Shown piece after piece: positions 1 to 8,802 of a stretch of DNA of 64,000 nucleotides. The position numbers and the translations under genes are program-made. The number at the start of each line of letters is the position of its first letter. Positions within the stretch are counted from its first letter, which is position 1. The stretch comes from JAEXOD01 sp963667875 (GTDB taxonomy: Bacteria > Bacteroidota > Ignavibacteria > Ignavibacteriales > Melioribacteraceae), in contig CAXXGC010000002.1 in the NCBI GenBank assembly GCA_963667875.2, positions 1-64,000 on the forward strand, written 5' to 3'. The notes beneath the pieces are model-generated. The model was not told the DNA's origin and did not search any database. It saw only the letters and a program-made list of their open reading frames with translations.

Positions 1-178
1 ACCGCACTTGAGACCGCAATGAAAGCCGATTACTGAACTTGATATTCGTCTTACTTATATGGACAATACCACAGAAATTATTGCAGTTGGCGCAAACATT
101 ACCGTATCAAAAACAATCAAATCCAAAGTTGGAGAACTTAACGGATTTGAATTGGCTTACAAAACATTTTCAGTTTAA
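1..178 (+). pseudogene. 3' end of a phage tail gene, frameshifted
   Basis: Two frames must be joined to read this fragment. The first runs from base 1 and stops with TGA at 34-36. The other continues as ELDIRLTYMDNTTEII and ends with TAA at 176-178. The end (KSKVGELNGFELAYKT) resembles an internal segment of the next gene (KFKVGELNGFSVKLEK), so the two are probably paralogous tail-tube or tail-completion proteins. The 5' part lies outside the window. The join could be an indel in a decaying gene or a sequence error. The family is inferred from position upstream of the tail chaperone and tape measure. Confidence 0.45.
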
Positions 179-217
179 TATGGGTGGGCTTGCCCACTCT
201 AAATTTGCGAGGTTAAA

Positions 218-1036
218 ATGAACGTTGGTGGAATTAGAAAAATTGCTGTTTATGATCCTGTTTTAGGCACAACCGTACAGCTGAATAACATAGGAGTTGA
301 AGGAGATTTTAAGTCTGAACCTATGAGTGTTGAAACGGCAAAAGGTACAAAAAGTTATGCCGGTGATAACTTTTCGTATAATTTTGTTTCTTATGATGAA
401 TCCGGATATGACCAGTTAAAATCGTGGATGGATAACCAGACACCTGTTAATTGTGTTGCTTTGGGTATTGATACTCATTTGTTATGGGCTGAAGACACCC
501 TGATAACAGTTGACATGGATTATAAATTTAAGGTTGGCGAGCTTAACGGCTTTAGTGTAAAACTGGAGAAAAAAGGCGGGGAACTGAATATCTTTTCCGG
601 TGTGAATATTCTTAAAGCCCGATATGGTTTTAAGGATTCAAATGCCGACGGTATTGCTGACGGATATTCAATAGATGCACAAGATGCCATAAAATCATTT
701 TGGGGTAATTTACAGGTAATTGAAGGTGTAGAAACTCTTACTGTTGAAGTTTATACATCTGTTATATTTCCTATCGCGGGGGCAAAATTACGGTTGCATG
801 TTCCTTCCGGAGCTTCGCTTTTATCGTGGCCTACAAAGATTATTGCAAAACTTTTGCCGGAACCGTACTCCTTAGCGTGCAAGTTGATGTTAATGAAAAT
901 GCGGATATTACAACTCCGACAGGTACATATCGTATTGTTACAGAAATAGTATCAAATACTGAAATTGGGCACACGGGGGGATTTAATTGATTTTACACAG
1001 CCATATCTCGGCATTCAAGAATATACAGGAGCTTAA
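218..1036 (+). pseudogene. phage tail-tube-like protein, two compensating frameshifts
   Basis: Starts at ATG 218 behind a GAGG ribosome site. The uninterrupted frame runs to 949, but its last ~60 residues look like noncoding frame (rich in Leu, Lys and Met). From about 770-870 the better reading is in the next frame (TFAGTVLLSVQVDVNENAD, then PTGTYRIVTEIVSNTEIG). It returns to the first frame at the six-G run near 975-980 and ends DFTQPYLGIQEYTGA at TAA 1034-1036, just before the chaperone start. The ~270-residue product lies where the major tail protein sits in siphophages. No family is recognised with certainty. Indels in G runs suggest decay or sequencing error. Confidence 0.5.
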
Positions 1037-1038
1037 TT

Positions 1039-1377
1039 ATGCCATTAGTTGATTATCATGCTTTAGGGAGTAATTCCCTTGAAAACGAAACGTTCCACCT
1101 TAAAGAAACAATGCTCGGAACGTATAAGGAAATTAAAATGCTTGCACTTAAAAGCAGTTCAACTCCAACAGAACAAAAACTCCGGATAATTCAGGAATTC
1201 AAACTTTCGGAAGAGGATATTTCCGAAGAGTTGGGTGTTGAAGAATATTACAAAGAATTGTTTTTAGCATTGTTTTTGGAAGCGGGCAAGTTTAGAAGCG
1301 TATCACCTGATTACCTTAACATAGGGGTGATTAATAAGGCTTTGCAGGATTTTTTTACAAGGCTGAAAGGCAATTAG
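1039..1377 (+). CDS. phage tail assembly chaperone, short form (gpG-like)
   Basis: A 112-residue acidic, helical protein with an AGGAG ribosome site at 1026-1030. It lies between the tail-tube-like gene and the tape measure, the conserved place of the lambda G/T-type chaperone in long-tailed phages. Such proteins coat the tape measure during tail assembly. No sequence motif is diagnostic; the call rests on gene order and on the frameshift signal near its 3' end (see the 1039-1628 entry). Residues near the C-terminus (LQDFF) are encoded across a run of seven T. Confidence 0.6.
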   Translation: MPLVDYHALGSNSLENETFHLKETMLGTYKEIKMLALKSSSTPTEQKLRIIQEFKLSEEDISEELGVEEYYKELFLALFLEAGKFRSVSPDYLNIGVINKALQDFFTRLKGN

Positions 1378-1628
1378 ATTATGTCTTTCAGCGACTTGAG
1401 TATTTAGATTCTTTACCCCGTCCGCCCGAACCCAAACAAGACTCCGAGTTTGCCCAGTATGAACGGGCACTCGGAGACTTTAAAAAACGCTGCTACAATA
1501 CACTTTACATAATGGATTATTATCTTTTGCGGGCTTCCAAAACAGCTGAAGAATATTATTTTTTAAGTAATAATGTTAAAATTAAGGATCTCGCAAAATT
1601 CATTCTAAAATCTTATACAATGGAATAA
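1039..1628 (+). CDS. tail assembly chaperone, -1 frameshift product (gpGT-like)
   Basis: Seven T at 1350-1356 read as T TTT TTT in frame. This is a heptamer of the X XXY YYZ type that allows a -1 slip. After the slip, translation continues from TAC at 1356 with YKAERQLDYVFQRLEYLDSL and stays open to TAA 1626-1628, giving about 196 residues. The extension has sensible coding character (PPEPKQDSEFAQYERALGDF) and no start codon of its own. A short chaperone plus a frameshifted longer form directly before the tape measure is a conserved tail-gene arrangement. Because nearby genes carry indels, a simple mutation in the T run remains possible. Confidence 0.6.
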
Positions 1629-1632
1629 ACAA

Positions 1633-2069
1633 ATGAGAAGCGGAATTAAATATGTAATTATTGATGTTGAAAACCAATCACGCTGGGTGCTTAGGCATAT
1701 ATCACAAGAAAGTACTTGGAAAGGTGACCCGCTTATATATGACGAGGCTAACAGCAATAATATAAAATATGGCGATTCGAGTAACTTAAAAATTGTGAGT
1801 TTTGACATGCCTTATTTTTGATGAGCTTCAAAAATTTATGAGGGTTGGACTTAAGGCAAAAGTGACTGTTGTGGGATTCAAAAAATCCCTTATTTGGAGT
1901 GATTATATGAAATATATAATCGCTAAAAAAATCAAAAATAAAACCGGTACAAGAAATACAATGACCCTTAACTTTCCAAATGAAAGAAGGCACCCATAAT
2001 ATTACAATTGGAAACACGGAAATATTACTCCCTAACATTGACCAAGAGGTTGGATATGCAGGAAATTGA
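1633..2069 (+). pseudogene. small phage protein between chaperone and tape measure, frameshifted
   Basis: Three consecutive frames give one plausible ~145-residue reading: MRSGIKYVIIDVENQSRWVL up to about 1810, then LIFDELQKFMRVGLKAKVTV up to about 1990, then MKEGTHNITIGNTEILLPNI ending at TGA 2067-2069. The last segment overlaps the tape-measure start at 2056, as normal adjacent phage genes do, which supports that it is coding. The gene starts 4 bases after the frameshift product's stop. No family recognised. Two indels make it a probable pseudogene, unless they are sequence errors. Confidence 0.4.
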
Positions 2070-5049
2070 AATTCTCTTAAAGCTAAACGATCAACAATTT
2101 AGAGCAGGCTTAAAAGTAGACGATAAAGACCTCGTTGAAATAATGGCAAACGCTAAAAATATCAAATTGGGATATGATAACAGCCTTGCCAAAATGAAGC
2201 TTTCCGAAGTCAGAGCGGAACAGGCACGCCTAAAGGCTGAATTACAAGAAAAAATTAAAATGGATGTGAACCTTGAATCCATTAATGAAACAAAAAATAA
2301 ACTTTTAGCTATTGAAGATTCGCTTGATGGTGTTGTTAAAAAAGAAAGAGAAGCAGGTTCCGCATCCGGTTCTTGGGGGCTTTCAATTACCGGCATTAAT
2401 CAGGGTTTGGAGCTCGCAAGAAAAGCTTGGGAAATGTTAAGCGTGCCCATTCAAAAAGCTGGGCAGTTCGAACAATACGAAGTCTCAATGAAAGTAATGT
2501 TGGGAAGCACGGAAGCCGCACAAAAAAGGCTTGCCGAGCTTGTGGATTTTGCAAAAAATACTCCTTTTGAATTACCGCAAGTAGTGGAAGCAGCTAATCA
2601 ATTACAAGCAATTGGAAAGTACAGCGAAGAGACTTTAACCGATTTAGGCGACCTTGCAAGTGCTTCCGGTAAACCGATGGAACAGGCACTTTCAGCCTTT
2701 GCCAAAATGGCAACTGGACAGAAGGGTGTTGCTGTTGATATGTTCAGAGATTTATTAATTTCAGTTGACGACTGGACGGAAGCAACCGGAAAAGGAGTTA
2801 AGGCAACCGGCGAATTAGAAGCCTCAGCACAGGAAATGTTGGAAGCTCTTCCCAAGATTATTAAGGAAAAGAATTTTGCCGGAATGATGGAAGAGCAATC
2901 CAAGACGTTTAACGGTGCTGTTAGTAATATGTCGGACGGATTTGGGCAATTATTAACGGTTGTCGGCGACAAAATGTTGCCATTTGCAAAGAGTGTTGCA
3001 GGCGCAATGAATGAAATTGTATCAGCAGTTATGCCGGTTGAATCAAGTTTTGATAAAGCCTCAATTACAGGAGACAAACTTCTATCAAGATTTGAAGAGT
3101 TAAGCTTTACCGTTAAAAGATTAGGGAGTATGACTCAAATATCAGCTGACCAACAATCGATTTATAATGAAGCAATTAATGACCTTGAAAAAGAATATCC
3201 GAAGTATTTAGAAAAGATGGATTTGCATAAAATGAAGCAGAGTGAAATTAATGTGGCTCTTGACAATGCAAAAATCGCCTTAGATAAATATATCGAAAAT
3301 TTAATTACCGCTGCACTAATTGAAGATAATGAAGCGATTGTAAAAGATTTAGGAAGGAAAAAGAGAAAAGCCGAAAAATTAAAAACGCAAACAGAATTTC
3401 AATATAATCAAAGTAATGAGGCTGGTACATTAGAGCGTGAAGCAAAAAACGAAAAACAAACTGTCGTGCTGAGTGGCAATAGATTACCGACCTCAACCGA
3501 ACACGAAATTTTGAGCAGTCAAAGAATATCCGCTGATAAACAACTTAGCGAATTAAATACTCAAATTAAAGAAGCTGAAAAAGAAATAGCTGATTTGCGT
3601 TCTCAGTTGGTAAATACTACTGCTCCACAAAATACCACAAAAAATGATGATGGGAAAGGCGGTAAAAATGGTTCAGGTGGCTCCGGTGGCACCGGTAATG
3701 GCTCCAAAAAAGATTACTTAAAAGAAACTCAAAAAGATATTGAAGAAGCCAGCCGGCAGGAAATTTTAACTGAACAGGCGAAAAACCAAACAATATACGA
3801 TTTAAGTTTGCAACAACAAGAAAAACAAAAGGCTTTGTTGCAGGCTGCAATGAACCTGAATAAGGATTCAAGTAGTGAAAAACTGATAAATGAACGTGAT
3901 ACAGCCCAGCAGGAATATGATATAACAACAAAACTGTTGGAAGCTAAAATACAAGAGCATGAAAAATTCCTTGAAAGGAAAGCCGGTATTACAGCCCGCC
4001 TTCAGGAAGATAATGACCGTGAAAGTTTTCAAATTCAGTTAAAGAACCAAACAATTGAACAACTTGACAGCGATTTATTAAAGGCAAAAATTGATAAAAC
4101 TGTAATTGAAGAGGGGCTAAAAAACGCAAGTGATGCAGCCGAATTAGATTCGCTCGAAAAACAGCGAGCTAATACAGCCGAGAAAATTGCTTTAATTCAA
4201 AGCGAACTTGACAAAAAAAGAGAATCGGCTTTAGAGATTGATACTTTGGTTGCTCAACACGTGGAAATGCAACTGCAACAGTCTTCAGATAATCAATTAT
4301 TTTCAACTTCTTATAATGAGCTTACCGATTCAATGTTGGCTAAAAACAAGGAGTTTTACGCAACAGTTGACTTATACCGGAAAACGGAATCTAAAGAAGA
4401 AAAATCTAAATTACTTGACCAAGCTAAAAATACTGAAGGCGAAATTAAAGCTCTTAATGCGGAGAAAAGTGCACGACATGCAGTTACAGTTTCAACAATT
4501 GATAATTATGCAAAACAATTTGATGCAAGCCGGTCTTTTGCTGACCAAGCAAAACAGGCTGTGCGAGAAAACATTAAAGCAGAAATTTCAAAAGCAATAG
4601 CTAATCAAATTGCTTGGGTAATTGATGTAATTCCCTTCCCATTAAATATTATAGCTGCACCGTTAGCAGGGCTTGCAATTGGGCAAATGATGGAAGTAAT
4701 GATTCCAAAATTTGAATCCGGCGGTTATCCAACAGGGCAAAATTCACTTGTACAAGTCAATGAAAGCGGGCAAGAGTTTATTCTAAATGCAACCGCTACA
4801 AAAAAGTATTCCGGTATAATTGAAGATATGAATGCCGGCACTTATGAACCCAATTATATAACTCGTTCTGGCGGTTCAGAAAGAACCGTTTATGTTGGCA
4901 ATAACAGTAATTTAGGCTTTGAATTACTTGCTGAGAAGATAATGGATCAAACAGACCGGTTGGAAAAAGTGGAGCGGTATGTAAGAGTTTCAGATGTTAG
5001 CGAGCAGTTAAATAATTATAAATTCCAACAATCAAAAGCGGGGTTTTAA
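2056..5049 (+). CDS. phage tail tape measure protein
   Basis: About 997 residues. The open frame extends to 2008, but ATG 2056 (MQEIEILLKLNDQQF) is the better start: AAGAGG lies a few bases upstream and the 16 earlier residues look noncoding. The N-terminal 120 residues are coiled coil. The tape-measure core follows (FEQYEVSMKVMLGSTEAAQK, then FAKNTPFELPQVVEAANQLQ). A Gly/Ser-rich linker lies near 3650-3710, then long coiled coils, and a hydrophobic segment near 4615-4690 (IPFPLNIIAAPLAGLAIGQM). The protein sets tail length and is passed into the host at DNA entry. The gene is intact, unlike its upstream neighbours. Its stop overlaps the next start (TAATG). Confidence 0.85.
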   Translation: MQEIEILLKLNDQQFRAGLKVDDKDLVEIMANAKNIKLGYDNSLAKMKLSEVRAEQARLKAELQEKIKMDVNLESINETKNKLLAIEDSLDGVVKKEREAGSASGSWGLSITGINQGLELARKAWEMLSVPIQKAGQFEQYEVSMKVMLGSTEAAQKRLAELVDFAKNTPFELPQVVEAANQLQAIGKYSEETLTDLGDLASASGKPMEQALSAFAKMATGQKGVAVDMFRDLLISVDDWTEATGKGVKATGELEASAQEMLEALPKIIKEKNFAGMMEEQSKTFNGAVSNMSDGFGQLLTVVGDKMLPFAKSVAGAMNEIVSAVMPVESSFDKASITGDKLLSRFEELSFTVKRLGSMTQISADQQSIYNEAINDLEKEYPKYLEKMDLHKMKQSEINVALDNAKIALDKYIENLITAALIEDNEAIVKDLGRKKRKAEKLKTQTEFQYNQSNEAGTLEREAKNEKQTVVLSGNRLPTSTEHEILSSQRISADKQLSELNTQIKEAEKEIADLRSQLVNTTAPQNTTKNDDGKGGKNGSGGSGGTGNGSKKDYLKETQKDIEEASRQEILTEQAKNQTIYDLSLQQQEKQKALLQAAMNLNKDSSSEKLINERDTAQQEYDITTKLLEAKIQEHEKFLERKAGITARLQEDNDRESFQIQLKNQTIEQLDSDLLKAKIDKTVIEEGLKNASDAAELDSLEKQRANTAEKIALIQSELDKKRESALEIDTLVAQHVEMQLQQSSDNQLFSTSYNELTDSMLAKNKEFYATVDLYRKTESKEEKSKLLDQAKNTEGEIKALNAEKSARHAVTVSTIDNYAKQFDASRSFADQAKQAVRENIKAEISKAIANQIAWVIDVIPFPLNIIAAPLAGLAIGQMMEVMIPKFESGGYPTGQNSLVQVNESGQEFILNATATKKYSGIIEDMNAGTYEPNYITRSGGSERTVYVGNNSNLGFELLAEKIMDQTDRLEKVERYVRVSDVSEQLNNYKFQQSKAGF

Positions 5050-6902
5050 TGTCTTATAGATTAATTGCAGAATCAAAAATCTATTCAAATCTTCAGGATA
5101 ATTATCAGGTTAAAATATATGAAGATTTACAAATTCTTGATGACCCTATGTCTTTCCGGATTATTGGAGATATTAAATTAAGGAGGGGTAATTCATCACC
5201 AAAAAATGAAGTTGAATATTTTGCACCTACGCAAGTTGAGTTCTCAATATTGGACGAGGGTTTATGGTTAACTAACAAAATGCAAGGCAAACCGGAGCGT
5301 AATTTTCAGGCTGTTTTGTTAAAAAATTCTTCAGTATTTTTTAAGGGGAATTTACTCAATTTGTACAATAAACGTATCTTTACAAGTGAAGACGGCAAAG
5401 TAAATTTGAAGATTTATGACGGTGTTACACGGCTTAAAGACTATTCAGATATTTCATTACTTCCTGATGGTATTACAAATATTGGGAACATTATTAAAAG
5501 TATATTGAACCAGTTAGAACTCGGACTTAATATTAAAATGTATATGAATATGTGCCCTACACCGCATACTTCAGGAGTAGCTCCGGCAGCTGCAATAGGG
5601 GCAAAAATAACTGATTTTGTGAATCAGGACAGCAATATTAATTATTATACTTTGCTTGAAAAAATACTAAAACAATTCAGTCTCACCTTATTTCAGGAGG
5701 GTGGTTTATGGATTTGCCGGCAAGATATTTCTCTTAATAGTACAGGTACAATTGTAAGCAGTATTAATAGTTCTTCCGGCGCAATAACTGAAACAACTGA
5801 AACGGCTTTGCAAACATTTTCTGTTGATAATTTACAATTCGCACCTCAAGCTTTCACACTTGATTCTGTTTCTAAAATAATATTAAAAGTTGAATCAAGA
5901 AGTCCGAAGACTGACACAGGCGATATTGGTTGGAAAAACGACCACTTTAGAGAAGGTTCAAGAGGTTGGACGGTGGAACCTAACACAACCGTTCAATTCA
6001 ATAATGAATCTCTCCGGATATTTAACAGCCTTACTTCAGGAAGAGTTTATCAAACCACCACATATCAATTCTCGCCGGCAGAAATACCGGTAATAAAGTT
6101 CTTATGTCTAAGTTGTAGATATATGCAAAACATTCAGGACGAGGGTTCATATCCGTTTGTTTCCGTAAGATTCGTTAATGATGACACTTCAGAGTTTTGG
6201 CTTAATCCGGACGGAAGTTGGACGGAAACAATTAATCCGATTTACTTTGTTGCTATTCAAGAACGAAACTTCATAAAAAAGGTAAATACAAATGAGTATA
6301 TCAATGGCTACGCAAATGTTATTTTAGAGCAGGAAATAGAAGCTCCTGTTACGCTTGCAATGGGTTATGGATATATAACTGTGTTCCTTCATGGAGGCGG
6401 TATACCGGTCTATAATCACCCCTACGAGCTTACAGCCCAGCATAATTTATGCTCGGTCAGGTTAAAAAGTTCAGATGACGATATAACAAAAACATCAGAT
6501 AGTCTTGATGTTACGTCTTCAATTTCTGATGCCAATGAACTAATTGTTACAATCCCAATGCACGACGAAGACCCATTTATCACTCCTTCTTTGTACAATT
6601 TATATGATTCTAAAAAGACACGATATTGGAGTCCGGATAATACTTCATTGCTTGAGTATTTATCAGCCGAGTTGTTACGGTACAAATCACACAATATAGA
6701 AGCTCTTGATATAAAGCTCTTGCCTTCAGTATCATTTAACTTCTTAAGTCTTAAACAAGGCAATTTAACCGGTTCAGAAATGAGTTATGTGCCTGTTTAC
6801 GAGGAGAGCAACTTAATTGCGGATAATAGAAGATTTGTGTTAGTTGAGATGACAAAAAAGGCATTGACAATCAAGACGACAAAAGAGTATATTGTAAGCT
6901 AA
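5049..6902 (+). CDS. large phage tail/baseplate-type protein
   Basis: 617 residues, starting at the ATG that overlaps the tape-measure stop. Its place directly after the tape measure is where distal-tail and tail-hub proteins are encoded. The N-terminal ~130 residues look beta-rich (IKLRRGNSSPKNEVEYFAPT, then VLLKNSSVFFKGNLL) and recall domains that bind the tube end. The middle has 'YTLLEKILKQFSLTLFQEGG LWICRQ'-type sequence, as in hub proteins that set up a baseplate frame. The rest is beta-rich without recognisable motifs. No enzymatic domain is seen. Role inferred mainly from synteny. Confidence 0.5.
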   Translation: MSYRLIAESKIYSNLQDNYQVKIYEDLQILDDPMSFRIIGDIKLRRGNSSPKNEVEYFAPTQVEFSILDEGLWLTNKMQGKPERNFQAVLLKNSSVFFKGNLLNLYNKRIFTSEDGKVNLKIYDGVTRLKDYSDISLLPDGITNIGNIIKSILNQLELGLNIKMYMNMCPTPHTSGVAPAAAIGAKITDFVNQDSNINYYTLLEKILKQFSLTLFQEGGLWICRQDISLNSTGTIVSSINSSSGAITETTETALQTFSVDNLQFAPQAFTLDSVSKIILKVESRSPKTDTGDIGWKNDHFREGSRGWTVEPNTTVQFNNESLRIFNSLTSGRVYQTTTYQFSPAEIPVIKFLCLSCRYMQNIQDEGSYPFVSVRFVNDDTSEFWLNPDGSWTETINPIYFVAIQERNFIKKVNTNEYINGYANVILEQEIEAPVTLAMGYGYITVFLHGGGIPVYNHPYELTAQHNLCSVRLKSSDDDITKTSDSLDVTSSISDANELIVTIPMHDEDPFITPSLYNLYDSKKTRYWSPDNTSLLEYLSAELLRYKSHNIEALDIKLLPSVSFNFLSLKQGNLTGSEMSYVPVYEESNLIADNRRFVLVEMTKKALTIKTTKEYIVS

Positions 6903-6994
6903 AAATCGGCAAAAAAAGCGGTAACCTTTCCCCTTTGGAAAAACGGCAGTTGTCGCAATTCCAAGCCTTAGTTTACGCACGCCGGTTGTATTAA
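6848..6994 (+). other. possible remnant of the next phage gene
   Basis: A frame overlapping the previous gene's end reads CKLKIGKKSGNLSPLEKRQL then SQFQALVYARRLY before TAA at 6992-6994. The composition looks coding but there is no start codon after the stop at 6845. It may be a broken small phage gene. The prophage module is not recognisable beyond this point. Confidence 0.25.
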
Positions 6995-7070
6995 AACAAA
7001 TATTATGCCGTAAAATATATACTCTTAAATACTTATATTTGGGATCTTTTGATATTAAAAACAGTAAATT

Positions 7071-7115
7071 ATGACGGTTTATCGTCAAAGTGACGATTTT
7101 TAGTCGTCATTTTAT
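7071..7115. terminator. stacked GACG/CGTC hairpins between convergent units
   Basis: TGACGATTTTTAGTCGTCA forms a 6-bp stem with a T-rich loop followed by ATTTTATT. A second GACG...CGTC pair lies just before it. It sits between the phage genes (+) and the minus-strand ATPase genes, where a bidirectional terminator would be expected. The rest of 6995-7175 is AT-rich and shows nothing else. Confidence 0.4.
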
Positions 7116-7175
7116 TGAAAAGATAGAAAAAGGATTTAATTTTATTGAGGAAAGTACTTAAAAAAAATCAATTAT

Positions 7176-8726
7176 TTATTCAATTTTGTACTCCAAAACA
7201 TTATCATTTACCGCCAATGCAATAAACATAATTTCTTTCCCTTTTGCCAAATAAGGTGCAAAATATTCTTTTTCTTTTATTTGTGCTAAAGCGGTATTTA
7301 ATAAATTTTTAATATTACTTTTTTCTTTAATATGTTTTATTTCAATTATGTAAATTATATCTTTATTTTCAACAACACCATCAATTCTTCCCTTTGATGT
7401 TAGTTTTTCAATATCAATTTTTGCGCCCATTAACAACATTATAATATAAAAAACAGAATGGTAATACGCTTCGTCCTCTCTCTTTATTGTATAAGGAATA
7501 CTTGAGATTATACTTTTTAGCGAATTAAAAAACATTTCATAATCTTTTCTTTTAAGATAACCGTTAACTTTACTTATTAACACATCCATGTTGTTAATAT
7601 CTTTTTCAAGATATACAGTTGATAAATATAATAATAACGAATCGCGCACCTCTTTATTGGGGAAATCCAAATTATACAAATTAAATTCTTTATCATATTC
7701 CTTTACTGTTAAATATCCGGTTTGAAAAAGCAGAAGTCTATAATCTAACGAATCAACATCAAACTTTTCAAAAAAATGTTCTCCAAAACTTTCGGCAGTT
7801 AAATCAGTTACTGTAATTTTATCAGCTATAAATTTTTCAACCAAAAATGTTGGTGTTCCGGTAGTAAACCAATAATTTCCAAACTTCTTATCCTGAAAGA
7901 AGTTTAGTATTGAATATGGATTATAAACTTTGTTAATTCCATCCCAGCTATACCCGTTATACCACAACTTAACTTCAGCTTTTAATTGTTCTATTGAATA
8001 TCCAAGTATTTTTGCAGTTTCTTCAAACCGATCAGCAAAATAATATTCAAACTCTTCCTGTGTATATCCGCAAATTGTGGAAAATTCACTATTCATTGTA
8101 ATATCTTTTAGGTTATTTAAGCCCGAAAATAACGATACTTTGGAAAACTTAGATACCCCTGTTAAAAAAGCGAATTTTACATATTGGTCGTTAGCTTTTA
8201 TTACAGAATAAAAATCGCGTAATAAGTTTCTATTTATTGTTGCTTTTTCTTTATTAGTTATAAAGTCCACAATTGGTTTATCATATTCATCAATTAATAT
8301 TACAACTTTGTTTTGTTCTGACAATTTTTTTATCAGCTCTTCAAAACAACTTTTAACAGATTTTGTATAAGATAATTTATGGTTATATAATTGTGCGGTT
8401 CTATTTAGTTTTTCTATAATCGAGTCATTAAATATTTCTAATGTATCGTTGTATTGAAAAGATGTTACATCCAAATGAATTACCGGATATATTTCCCATT
8501 TTATTTTATCATAAATAAACAATCCTTTAAATAGTTCTTTATTACCTGAAAACACTTCCTTCAAAGTACTTAACAATAACGATTTACCAAACCTGCGGGG
8601 ACGTGATAAGAAAAAATATTTACCACTATTAATTAGTTTTTCAATCTGTTTTGTTTTATCAATGTACAAATAATTATTATTAATTATTTCTTCAAAAGTC
8701 TGTATTCCTATTGGTAAATTTTTCAT
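7176..8726 (-). CDS. AAA-ATPase / PD-(D/E)XK nuclease-like protein, copy A
   Basis: 516 residues of the AAA-ATPase-like family with a C-terminal PD-(D/E)XK-type domain. The N-terminus has the family opening LPIGIQTFEEIINNNYLYID. Walker A is in LSRPRRFGKSLLL (about residues 40-52) and Walker B in KVVILIDEYDKP (about 140-152). The nuclease-like signature near residues 455-475 is GRIDGV...DIIYIIEIKH. The family is common and often multicopy in Bacteroidota; its role is not established, and transposon-related or defence functions have been suggested. Copies A and B are almost identical over the first ~300 residues, while A matches copy C in the middle and C-terminal part. Confidence 0.85.
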   Translation of the reverse strand: MKNLPIGIQTFEEIINNNYLYIDKTKQIEKLINSGKYFFLSRPRRFGKSLLLSTLKEVFSGNKELFKGLFIYDKIKWEIYPVIHLDVTSFQYNDTLEIFNDSIIEKLNRTAQLYNHKLSYTKSVKSCFEELIKKLSEQNKVVILIDEYDKPIVDFITNKEKATINRNLLRDFYSVIKANDQYVKFAFLTGVSKFSKVSLFSGLNNLKDITMNSEFSTICGYTQEEFEYYFADRFEETAKILGYSIEQLKAEVKLWYNGYSWDGINKVYNPYSILNFFQDKKFGNYWFTTGTPTFLVEKFIADKITVTDLTAESFGEHFFEKFDVDSLDYRLLLFQTGYLTVKEYDKEFNLYNLDFPNKEVRDSLLLYLSTVYLEKDINNMDVLISKVNGYLKRKDYEMFFNSLKSIISSIPYTIKREDEAYYHSVFYIIMLLMGAKIDIEKLTSKGRIDGVVENKDIIYIIEIKHIKEKSNIKNLLNTALAQIKEKEYFAPYLAKGKEIMFIALAVNDNVLEYKIE

Positions 8727-8802
8727 CTTATTCTCGTATTAGCGTTGTAAATAAACATGAACCATTTTATCATTAAAAACTTAATAGATTTTATAATTTT
8801 AA

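Noticed and set aside
2008..2055. Upstream extension of the tape measure frame from 2008
   Set aside because: The first 16 residues look noncoding and overlap the preceding gene's better reading; ATG 2056 has a ribosome site.
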